NCBI RefSeq assembly: GCF_000027225.1
Contig: NC_013892.1
Coordinates: 2,852,001 to 2,916,000 of the forward strand
DNA length: 64,000 nucleotides
Source of the DNA: Xenorhabdus bovienii SS-2004
Lineage (GTDB): Bacteria; Pseudomonadota; Gammaproteobacteria; Enterobacterales; Enterobacteriaceae
Reading direction: 5' to 3'
Shown here: positions 52,666 through 63,100 of the stretch, one piece after another
Layout: every line of letters begins with the position of its first letter
Numbering within the stretch: the stretch's first letter is position 1
The notes under the pieces: generated by a model
The model's input: the letters and a program-made list of their open reading frames with translations, nothing else
The model's database searches: none
What the model was told of the DNA's origin: nothing
Translations under genes and position numbers: made by a program

Positions 52666-55600
52666 TTTAAAGCTTCCTGTTTCAGTTCTGCCGCCATGAT
52701 CTGGTGTGGCTGGCGTCGCTCGTATCTCACGCCCATGTTGTCACTCACGCCAACTACATTGCCGCGATAGAGCGTCTCCGCAATGAAAAACAAAGTAATA
52801 GACTCCAGCTTGTCATCAGAATAGAGGGCATCAATGGCTTTACAGGTCAGCCGGAACTGCACCACATCCCGTTCGCATTTCACTTCACCACGGAATTTGG
52901 CACCGGATGTATGTTCAGTCAGCGTATGCACTTCCAGATCAGGCTGTGAGTTCAGTCCGAGATAGAACAGATAGAACTTCATCAATTGTTCAGAGCCTTC
53001 TACCAGTAAAGTCCCCGGCATCACCGGATCGTTCTTGAAGTGAGCTTTGAATGCCCAATGTGCGGGATCGATATCTAATTCCGCCACAATCTGCCCCAGA
53101 CCGAATGCGCCACCCGCTGTATCGACATTCAAGATCCGACTTAACATGCGGGTATCCGGGACGCATAATTTGCCTTCCCGGTTATATTGATACTGCGACC
53201 CGAAACAGGCAGCGAGATCACCATTCATGACGTTAGTGATATCCTGCTCATTGAATGTTGTCCGATCACAGTGCAGCAACGGTGTAAAGGGTTTTGCTGG
53301 AATGCCATTTTTGCCTTTGGCGAAATAAGCGCTGGTATCAAAGTTACCTGCGTTCTCAATTTCTTTGCGGCCAAAGAAACCGGAGTTGGCCACCAGCCGG
53401 AATACCAGACGTTCCTCCACATAACAAAGATATTCATAAGCGACTAGAATCAAGCCGCCTACCCGCACAACAGAGGTGATATTGACGCGGCCACGCAACA
53501 CATCTCCCGTTTTCGGCATCTCGCTGTAAATCGTGGTATTGCAGTCCACCGCACGGTAACAGCGCTGTCCTTTGAACATCAGGTCACAACCAATCACCGT
53601 AAACGCCACGATCATCGCATGGGACGATTCCAGCGCGACGAACGATGGCACACGGCCATTTACGGCATACCACGCATCTTCAGGCACGTCGTATTCCCAT
53701 TCGATATAGCAGGGTTCTAACTTGCCCTTGACGGCAGAAAGTGCCGTAATGCGCGAAACAAACATGAAAGGAGGTGATGGCATACGCGTACGTATCGGAT
53801 AGCTATCGACTTCGGCATAATCAGCACCCAAAACTTTTTCTACACTGCCGTCTGTCAATTCCAGAACTTGCTGCTCGTCGAAAACGACGGGTGAGGTTGT
53901 CACTCTCTTTTTCGTCGGTGCAACCAATGCAGATTCTGTGGTTGTAGACTGAATTAAGGGCAGCTCCGCCAGATGCTGTTTAAGCAACTGATAATACGTC
54001 TGCTCCAATTGCAGGTAATGCAGTTGAGTATGGGCATTGCGTATGAAGTGATTAAGTTCCATCGGCAATGGCATCGTCAGGGTTGATACTTCGGGATATA
54101 CCACTTTTGTTTCGGCATCTGCCGGGGTCACCGCCATATTGACATGTGCAGCCGTAGCCAGTGACGCAAAACGCGCCAATGTCTGTTCATTGAGGATTAA
54201 CTCTTCAACGGTTTTTTCTCTTGCGGTATACGATAGAACTTTTAAGCCTGCCTGATTTGACTCTGGACGACTCGTTGGGCGAGCGCGCTTTCCGCTTTGT
54301 GGTTCACTTAAGATCACATGACTGTAAGCCCGGTCAATACCCAAATGACTAATTGCTGCACGGCGGGGACCTGTTGCCGGTGCAGGCCAGGATTGGGTAT
54401 GAGCCGGCAGTTGGAATTTCCCTTCTGCATAATGCGCCAATTCCTGATGCTGCGGATAATCTGGCAGTGCCGGTAAGTATCGCTGTGTAAGCTGTAACGC
54501 AGATTTGATGATTCCAAGCAGGCCCGTGGTCATAAACAAATGTCCGTAGTTGGCCTTAACGGTGCCGATAGTGGCGGTCAGTTGCCTGTTTTGTGAAGCA
54601 TAAACCCGACCTAATGCCGACATTTCAGCGGCGATTTCGCCTGGTTTTCCACCTGCATACAGTTCAATGTAATCAATCTGATCGGCTGTGCAACCTGCTG
54701 CTTCTAATCCGGATCTCGCTGCCGCCAGAATCGCGTCTTCGTTTCCTTTGAAATCAATAGAGTGATCAGGCATATAGGTGATGCTGAGCCCATCCAGTAC
54801 AGCATAAACAGGCGTATTATCACGAATAGCATCCTGTTCACGCTTAAGAATAATCACACCACCCGCATCGCCAACGATTTGGTTACCGTGATTGGATTGA
54901 TGATCCCACAGCACATTTTCCAGACTGCCACCGAAACTGCTGCTGGCAATCATGACGGCATCAACATGCTGTCTGCTCAACATGAACTGAGCCAATTCCA
55001 GTGCCTTGAACGGGGAATTTTCTTCTCCATAGAGCGTAAACGCCGGGCCATTCAACTTCAAATGAGCCGCCAGACGGCTTGCTACAATATTACCTATACC
55101 GCCGGTAATACCTTCAGGATAAGGTTTAGGAAACAGGCCATCTTTAACGATTTCCTGCAAGGCTACGGTATCTTCTTCTGACAGATGAATACCTCTGCTG
55201 GCCAAACTCTGGCTGAGTTGCCAACTAATTTCATTACGTGCCTGATAGCGCAAAGAGCTATAGTCCACGCCTCCTGCTACAATGACGGCGATATTACGTT
55301 TACTGCCATTCAGCGTATAACCCGCATCAATAAAGGCACGTTCCGCGATGGGCAACAAGAACATATGGCAGCTTAAATGCGCACCTACCACATTGGGCGG
55401 CAATTTGAAGTGCTTGCAGTCAAATTCAAACGTTTCAATATAAGAGCCTAAAGGCGGTTGGCTGATCCCCTGCATTGCCAAGACATCGTGACGCTTTTCT
55501 ATGCCAATCCAGCGGGTTTTCGGCAGGGGATAAAAATGTTGTATCCCTTGCTGCAATGTCTGATCCAGCGTTTTGCCATCTTCGGTTTTCGCCATATGCA

Positions 55601-57026
55601 CACCAATACCGACGATAGACAGACGCTCAATTTTCTGACGGTTCTCCAACTTCGCCTGTGTGCATGCTGCCCGCCGTTCAGGTGTATCTTCACCAATGAC
55701 CATGTGCGCATTGACCCCACCAAAACCAAAGGCGTTAATGCCGGCACGCTTAGGTCCATTGCTGACAGGCCAGGGTTTGGCTTCCCGCACGACGTGATCA
55801 ATGTTCAGCAGCCCTTTTTGTGTCGAAACCAATTGTTCGACACGCGGGGTGGCAGGGATCATATTATGCTGCATAGCCAACAGCACTTTCAGTAACCCCC
55901 CCATACCTGACGCGGTGAGCATATGGCCATTGATAGCTTTGTTGGCGCCAATCAATGGCATTGTTCCACGTTCACCAAAGAAGGATTCAATTGTCGATAA
56001 TTCGACTTGATCACCAATGTTTGTACCGGTCGCATGACATTCAACATAATCAACACGCTGCGGATTATCCTGATAGGCGCGCTCCAGAGCGATACGCTGC
56101 CCCTGTAGATCTGGCACTAATAAGTGTTTCGCCCCCGCATCGTTGGACAAACCGAACGATTCAATGACACCATAAATCTTGTCATTATCACGTATCGCAT
56201 CAGAGTAGCGTTTGATGGCAACAATGCCGCTTCCCTCGCCCGCTTTCACCCCTTTGGATGATCTATCAAAAGGAATGGATTCCCCTTTTGCAGGGAATAC
56301 CTGCAACATATTGAAACCATGATCGATATAGATATGGTCTGTATGGCAAATCGCCCCAACCAGCATCATGTCAGCCTTATGACTGAGGAGATAATCTATC
56401 CCCAGTTTGATGGCATACAGTGCTGATGCACAGGCAGCATCAAGACAATAACGAGGACCCAATAACCCCAGTGCCAGCGCTGCAATCGTGGCATTGTGTC
56501 CACCCGTAATTAAATTCTGATCGGAATGGTTTGCTTGTGGCCAAACCGAATCAAAATGAAAATCAGGTCGCCCGATTAATTGCTGAATATAAGGTTGCAA
56601 TATTTTTTGATAAAAAGGACTCATTAATCGTTTGGTTGAATGAGTCGGCATACCAATACTACCGAGAATTAATCCGGTTTTTTCTAAAACTGTTTTATGT
56701 TGGCGATAGCCACTATCATTCAATGCCTGCTCAGCAGAATAAATAGTCCATTTAAATAAATTATCCAGCGAATTTAATTCTTCTTCCGGCAAGTTATATC
56801 CTTTGCCGTCAAAATGAAAATCCCGGACATGTCCATTCTTAACATAATTGATTGTATCCGGTTTACCTGCAACCGGAGAATAATAACAGTCCAGATCTAC
56901 GCCCAGTTCCAGAGCAGATAAGGGAGTTGTGCAATCCTTTTCCCGCAGCAAGTTATCCCAATATTTCTCAAGGGTATCTGCACCGGGAAATAAGCACCCC
57001 ATCCCAATAATTGCAATATTTTCCAT
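52662..57026 (-). CDS. fclD: PfaC-like synthase subunit (KS-CLF-DH-DH)
   Basis: 1454 residues. KS about 1-450 with active Cys199 in LDAACASALYAIK, His in VECHATGTNIGDQ and AINGHMLTASG. A KS-like chain-length factor occupies about 465-920, where the Cys position reads FTLYGEENSPFKALE (near residue 668), so it cannot condense. Two FabA-like hot-dog dehydratases follow (about 1090-1270 and 1290-1440); the second has His1329 in AHFKNDPVMPGTLLVEG. This is the PfaC plan of polyunsaturated fatty-acid synthases. With the PfaA-like and PfaD-like proteins it should elongate and partly reduce the acyl chain. No acyl carrier protein is present in it. It is 145 bases after the PfaA-like gene. Confidence 0.9.
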   Translation of the reverse strand: MENIAIIGMGCLFPGADTLEKYWDNLLREKDCTTPLSALELGVDLDCYYSPVAGKPDTINYVKNGHVRDFHFDGKGYNLPEEELNSLDNLFKWTIYSAEQALNDSGYRQHKTVLEKTGLILGSIGMPTHSTKRLMSPFYQKILQPYIQQLIGRPDFHFDSVWPQANHSDQNLITGGHNATIAALALGLLGPRYCLDAACASALYAIKLGIDYLLSHKADMMLVGAICHTDHIYIDHGFNMLQVFPAKGESIPFDRSSKGVKAGEGSGIVAIKRYSDAIRDNDKIYGVIESFGLSNDAGAKHLLVPDLQGQRIALERAYQDNPQRVDYVECHATGTNIGDQVELSTIESFFGERGTMPLIGANKAINGHMLTASGMGGLLKVLLAMQHNMIPATPRVEQLVSTQKGLLNIDHVVREAKPWPVSNGPKRAGINAFGFGGVNAHMVIGEDTPERRAACTQAKLENRQKIERLSIVGIGVHMAKTEDGKTLDQTLQQGIQHFYPLPKTRWIGIEKRHDVLAMQGISQPPLGSYIETFEFDCKHFKLPPNVVGAHLSCHMFLLPIAERAFIDAGYTLNGSKRNIAVIVAGGVDYSSLRYQARNEISWQLSQSLASRGIHLSEEDTVALQEIVKDGLFPKPYPEGITGGIGNIVASRLAAHLKLNGPAFTLYGEENSPFKALELAQFMLSRQHVDAVMIASSSFGGSLENVLWDHQSNHGNQIVGDAGGVIILKREQDAIRDNTPVYAVLDGLSITYMPDHSIDFKGNEDAILAAARSGLEAAGCTADQIDYIELYAGGKPGEIAAEMSALGRVYASQNRQLTATIGTVKANYGHLFMTTGLLGIIKSALQLTQRYLPALPDYPQHQELAHYAEGKFQLPAHTQSWPAPATGPRRAAISHLGIDRAYSHVILSEPQSGKRARPTSRPESNQAGLKVLSYTAREKTVEELILNEQTLARFASLATAAHVNMAVTPADAETKVVYPEVSTLTMPLPMELNHFIRNAHTQLHYLQLEQTYYQLLKQHLAELPLIQSTTTESALVAPTKKRVTTSPVVFDEQQVLELTDGSVEKVLGADYAEVDSYPIRTRMPSPPFMFVSRITALSAVKGKLEPCYIEWEYDVPEDAWYAVNGRVPSFVALESSHAMIVAFTVIGCDLMFKGQRCYRAVDCNTTIYSEMPKTGDVLRGRVNITSVVRVGGLILVAYEYLCYVEERLVFRLVANSGFFGRKEIENAGNFDTSAYFAKGKNGIPAKPFTPLLHCDRTTFNEQDITNVMNGDLAACFGSQYQYNREGKLCVPDTRMLSRILNVDTAGGAFGLGQIVAELDIDPAHWAFKAHFKNDPVMPGTLLVEGSEQLMKFYLFYLGLNSQPDLEVHTLTEHTSGAKFRGEVKCERDVVQFRLTCKAIDALYSDDKLESITLFFIAETLYRGNVVGVSDNMGVRYERRQPHQIMAAELKQEALK

Positions 57027-57171
57027 CTAGGAGAGACTCCTGAATATGACAGAGTTTCCCTGAGCGAATACTTTCGCTCAGGTATATTATCAATCTGCTT
57101 TCTAATTATAACGATTAATTATTTTCGCTATTCACCCTGTTCGATAGTTGACTGAGGAAAGATAATTTCCT
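57027..57171 (-). other. Spacer between the PfaA-like and PfaC-like genes
   Basis: 145 AT-rich bases. AGGAGAG lies 9-10 bases before the PfaC-like ATG (57026) as a good Shine-Dalgarno. A CTGAGCGAA-TACTTT-CGCTCAG arm pair near 57061-57082 forms a hairpin. No ORF. Confidence 0.5.
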
Positions 57172-60100
57172 CTATTCAACAAACACGGTAAATTTTGCAT
57201 TATGAAACCGACTATAAATATAGCCTTGTTCATCATAAAAAATAATATCTATTATTATTTCCGTTGACATTTGGTGCTTGATTTCAATTGACGCGTAGAA
57301 TTCCTGACCAAACTTCAACTCAGCATATTGTTCTATTTTTTCAATTGCATTGGGTAAACACATTTCATTTCGTTGCAGAAACCATATTGCAGGCAACTGA
57401 AAAGCAATATCGTTAATGAACAAATTAAATAAACGGGTCGAGAACTGCCCCTGCATTTCAAGCTGTACCGGCATAACACAGCACTTCAATGTAATATTAT
57501 CATCATCAACATGGACGACTTTCTGGACACCATGGAATGATTCCCCATGGAACAATATGCCCTCTCCCCCGACACCGTCATAGAATGGCAGCGTCTGCGG
57601 AACCTCTGCGTTCAGATCGATACCGACTACTTCATGCTGCGCTTCACGGCTTTGCAGGCTCAGGATCAAGGTCGCCTGATAATGTTTCATTCGTTTACTG
57701 GTAATGACAACATCCAGTGCCAGCCGCCCATCACCCGATTCATCAAATGTATTCGGAACCCATGCCACACAGTAAGATTCAGCCAGCGTGTTATCAAAGA
57801 CAATACCTTTCAGAACCTTGAAATCAGTGATGGTTTCCAGTTTATAACCGGGGAAACGATCTTCACAGATCCGCGCCATCCAGGCAATCGCCGCCGTCAT
57901 GGGCAATACGGATTTACCCTCGATAACATGGTGATACAAAAACGGGTTCTTATCGAGACTCAATTGACGGTCAACCTGCTCTCCGATCCCCAACGCCTTA
58001 ACTGTCTTCTCAGCCTTGTAGTTTGCCCCGCCAATCGTGATCTGGAGTGAACCGGGATCCCGGAACTCACGCACAAAACGTTGAGTGCCTTCTTCGAGCG
58101 GAATAATCGCCATATTCTGTGCGTCATATACCCGTTTGAGAACATCACTGACCATACCGCCATCCCACGGCCCCCAGTTCACTGAACGGATTATCTGACT
58201 GTTTTTACCCTTGAAAGGCAGGTAGATAAATTTATTCAGTGTTTCGTTCGCCAACGAGTAGTCGGCCTGCCCGGCATTGCCGAAGAAACCGGAAACCGAT
58301 GAGAACAACATAATATGGCGCAGGGATGTAAAGTCTAATTCGCGGCACAGGTTTTCCAGCCCTTTGACCTTGGCATTAAAGACCGAATGTAAATCCGCCA
58401 GTGTTTTCTTTTCAATTCGCTTATCCGCCAGATTGCCGGCACCATGGATCAGACCCGTTATCTGCCCAAGTTGCTGCTGTGCTTTGGTCAGTGCGATTTT
58501 CACCTGCTTTAGATCAGTGATATCGCAGTGAAGGTACATGACCCGTCCCCCAGCCTGTCTGATTGCCTGCAATGTGCCATTGATTTCATCAAGATGCGTC
58601 AAGCGGCTCAACATCCCATTAATCTTAACAGGTGTGAGTTGAATACCCTGCGCTTTCAGATAAGCCATAGCCGCAGTTTTGCGCTCATCCTGCGTCGTCT
58701 TGCCTTCTGCCCATTCCGGTAATGGTTCGGTGATATCCGTACGCCCAAGCAGAATAAAAGTGGCCTGACTCTGTTTCGCCAATTCAATAACGCATTGTGC
58801 GGTAATGCCACGGGCACCTCCCGTCACAATCAGCACATCACCCGCATTGACCTGATTGACGAATGCCGCTGACAGTACATTTTCTTCTGTCAGTGCCAAT
58901 GTCATACGCTCGCCATTCACGCCGCGTCCCACTTCCCCCATATCCGTCCGGCTATCTTGAAGCTCTTCTACCACCATCTTCGCCGCATCACTGTCCTTGA
59001 CTCTGGCATCAATATCGACTGTTCGGCAGAAGACATTTTTCCATTCAATATTCAGCGACTTAGTCAGCCCTGTGAGCCCAGCCGAAACGATAGACAAGTG
59101 TTCCCGCCCAGAGGTGAGTAACTCACCATCACCGCGCATGATAACCATAAAATAACCCGTTTTCTGTTCATCATGGTTAAGGCTTCTTTGCAGACGTTTT
59201 GCCAGTAGGAACGTGGTTTCAACTGAGCGGTAATCCTGTTCATTGAACACCTCAGCTAACGCCTTAACGCTCTGCTTAGGTGTCTGCAAGTAAATAACGC
59301 CCTCAATCGTGCCATGTTGCTGCTCAATGTCTGCTAAAGCCGCGTCTAACGCAGCTTCACTCTCCATCACCGCCGGGTTTTGCTTCAGCATTAGGACAGC
59401 AACCTGCTGTCCCTGTTGCCTGAGTGCGTTCACTACGTCATCCACGGTGGTTGTCCCCTCATCAACGACCAGCCAGCGTTTAGGGGATGAAAACACCCCC
59501 TGTAGACGATCTGGCATAGGCAGGGATTGTTTCACCACGGCAAAACGCGAAACGGGTGAGCCGGCAAAAGACTCTTCTTCATTTAAGACAATTTCATTCT
59601 TTAGTACAGGCTGAACCACAGAAGGTACAATCAGTTGCGGTTCAGCTAATGGCTTTTTTACGCTGTCAGCCTCAGGTGAAGTTACTGTTGATGTGAAAAA
59701 CCCGAGAGACTGTAATTTGCCTGTTGCTCCCCCGCTATCAGGGACAACGTTGCTTTTGGTGTTTTCATGTTCACGGGTTTCGACTGATGGCGGTGATTGC
59801 TCTGCTACGGCTTCATCACCCCCGTTGCCGAGCAAGTCATTCATGACATCGTCAAGCATTTGCTTAAAGAACACGCCCATCTTGCTGATATTACTCAAGG
59901 AATCGACTTCGAAGTTTTCCAGATCTTTATTTCTAGAAGCCTCATTGTAAAGACCCACGTTCGCAGAGAACGCGTCAAACATTGCACCAAAGATTTCCAG
60001 CCGCTTAATGGAGTCAATACCCAAATCAGCTTCCAGATCCATTTCTGGCGTGATCATATCCTGCGGGTAACCGGTTCTGTCACTGACGATGGAGATTAAT

Positions 60101-63100
60101 TGGTTGACAATCTTCTCTTCAGTGATTTGTGACAAGATCTGGAACTGTTTTTCTACTTTCGGATCAAGGACTTTCGCCTTTGTCTCAATCACTACAGGTG
60201 TAGGCTGACTGACAGGTGTGTCATTCACTATTGGTTTAACAGCTTCCTCTACCACTGATGGCATGACAGGCATTTCTGGCATCATTGAACGCACTGGCTC
60301 AATTTCCTTTATCGGATCCACAGGCTTGGCCTGTACAGGAGCCGTGTCAACCTTCACTGCTGGGGCAGTTGTCGGAATCGGAGTTGGAATTGGCGTTGAT
60401 ACTGGAGCAGACGCTATTGTCGCCGAAGTGGTCACTTTGGCCAGAGCAGAATAATCCACCACCGGCGATGACGTACGATGGGTGGGTGCTATCATCGGTG
60501 TCACTTGACCAGACTGGAACAAGCTTTGTTGAGCCATGAAATAGTGTTCATGGTTGGAATGATACAACTCAAGATTTTTGTCCAGTAATTGAACGCTTTG
60601 ACTCAGACTGGATAACATGCTCGGCAAGTTCTGATGATCCTTACAGGTTTCCAGCAGGGTATATTGTTTATCCAACAACATTCCCAGCAGTTGAATATAG
60701 TCTTTCTGGTTAGCTTGAAATTGTTGGTGAAGCTGGCTCATGACCTGTTGAGCCTGCAACAGTCCATTTAACATGTTTACATCTACGTTTTCACTCAACT
60801 GATTGTTCTGTTCCATCGTGCTCTCTCGTCTTTGAATGATTGTCAGCATATTTTGTTGAATAAATTGGGCAGAAATTGTTTTGTTTTCGGCGATTTTTTC
60901 GACTTTATTTTCAACTTTTTCTACCACAACTTCTTGTGTTGGATGTACTTCTTGTGTTGGTTTGACTTCTTTGCCTGAATGTTCTTCTTTGATGTTGACT
61001 TCTTTTTGGGAATGCAAAGGCATAACCGGAGCCATCGGTACAGGTGCAGATTCAGCGATAAATTGTTCGACAATCGCGCTGTCGCCATCACGTAGCGCAC
61101 GTTGGCGTCGTGCCTTATTTTTTTGGGACAGGTAAAAACCCCCACTCATTCTGAACGTCAGACGTTTGCTTTTGTCTTCTGCCATCGGTTGGGGCCGTAT
61201 GTGCTGATTTATTTCTCTGAGTTTGACACCTACCGCCAGCAATTTAGCTTGAGCACGGGCAAACTGTAACCGATCTTCCCCTTTGTCATTGGGATTAACG
61301 GAAATAACCTCATGTTCTTTATCTTTCAGGATATCGGCCACCAGTTTGCCCAAGACCCCTTTAGGCCCTACTTCGACAAACAACCGACCCCCCTCCTGAT
61401 AAATGGCTTCAATGGTTTGGCGGAATTGCACTGGCTTGATCAATTGCTCCGCTAACAATTCCCGGATCGCCTGTGGAGAATTTCCATACGGTTCCGCTGT
61501 TGCACTGGAGAACAGTCTGCATTGCGGTGACTGGAAATTGATTCCTGCCAGACGTTCACGATAAGGCTGATAAGCCGGCTCGATAAATGCGGTATGGAAA
61601 GCGGCTGAAACCGGCAGAATACGGCAGTGCACATCACGCTTTTTCAACTCATCATGGAGCTGGTGGATCAGGGGTGTCGCACCGCCGAATACCACCTGCT
61701 GCTGAGAGTTGTCATTAGCAATGATAATGCCGCTATAGCGTTCCAGGATCTGCGCACGTTGTGCAGAGTTGAGCGACGCGGCCAGCATTGCGCCAGCATC
61801 AGTATCTGCCCCACGGTGATCGCTGGCAGATGCTGCTGCCCAGCCTCTGGCAAGAGAAACGCGGTGGAAATTCTTATCGGAAAACACCCCTGCCGCCCAG
61901 AGTGCCGTGACTTCACCATAGCTGTGTCCGGCAACAAAATCAGGGACGAATCCCATCCCTTTCAAAATATTGAAATAACCGGCACTGATAGCACCCAATG
62001 CGGGCTGGGCATTAGCCGTGTCCGTCAGCCGTTGTTGGTGTATCTGGCGCTCGTCATCTGAAAAGGTCGGTACGGGATAAACCACTGGCGATAATTCATG
62101 CCCTAATTCGCTGATGGATACTTCATCCAGTGTTTCCAGCGATTGCCGCATTTCAGGGTAATCGTTGGCAATATCGCGCGCCATGTTGACATACTGCGAC
62201 CCCTGACCGGGGAACAGAGCAACAATTTTGCCATCCAGCATTTTTCCTTGGGGCTGGTAATAGATCCCGCGCGGATGTTCCCAACCATGAGTGCTATTCT
62301 GCTGCAACTGTTTGATGGCAATCGACAACAATTCAACGGTCTGTTCTGCGGATTGAGAGACAAACAGCACTCTGGCCTGTTGCGGCTGTAAGCTGTCAAT
62401 GTCCTGCTGCTCAAGATGTTGGCGGATGGCGATATCAGGCAAGTTACCACTGAAACGGGTCAGAGCTTCTTCACACTGTGCAAGCAATTCCGCCGGATTA
62501 TGACCTTTAAACAGCATAACCCAAGGTGATTCATTCAGCCGGTAACGCCCATGTGTATGTTTTTCATACTCTTCGAGAATGACATGGAAATTGGTGCCAC
62601 CGAAACCAAAGGCACTCAGTGCCGCACGACGCGGTGCACTGTTGAATGAACGCAACCATGGCCTGGCTTCGCTGTTGACATAAAACGGGCTGTTTTCTGC
62701 TTTCAGCAAGTTTGTCGGCTTATCCACATTGAGAGTGGGAGGGAGGACTTTATGATGCAGTGCCAACGCGACTTTCATCATAGACGCAGCACCCGCTGCA
62801 CAACGAGTATGGCCGATCTGAGACTTGATGCTGCCAATTGCCACCGATTTTGCAGGCACCTGATATTCACCAAACACAGTGTGTAAGCTTTTTAGTTCTG
62901 TATCATCACCTGATGCCGTACCCGTGCCGTGCGCCTCAACCAATTGAATATCATTGGGCGAGAGCCCTGCGCTGGCATAAGCCCGCCTCAAGGCTTTGGC
63001 CTGTCCTTCCAGACGAGGGGCAAAAATACTCTTGGCTCTGCCGTCACTGGAAGCTTCAATGGACTTGATGACAGCATAAATTCTGTCACCATCCAGTTCC

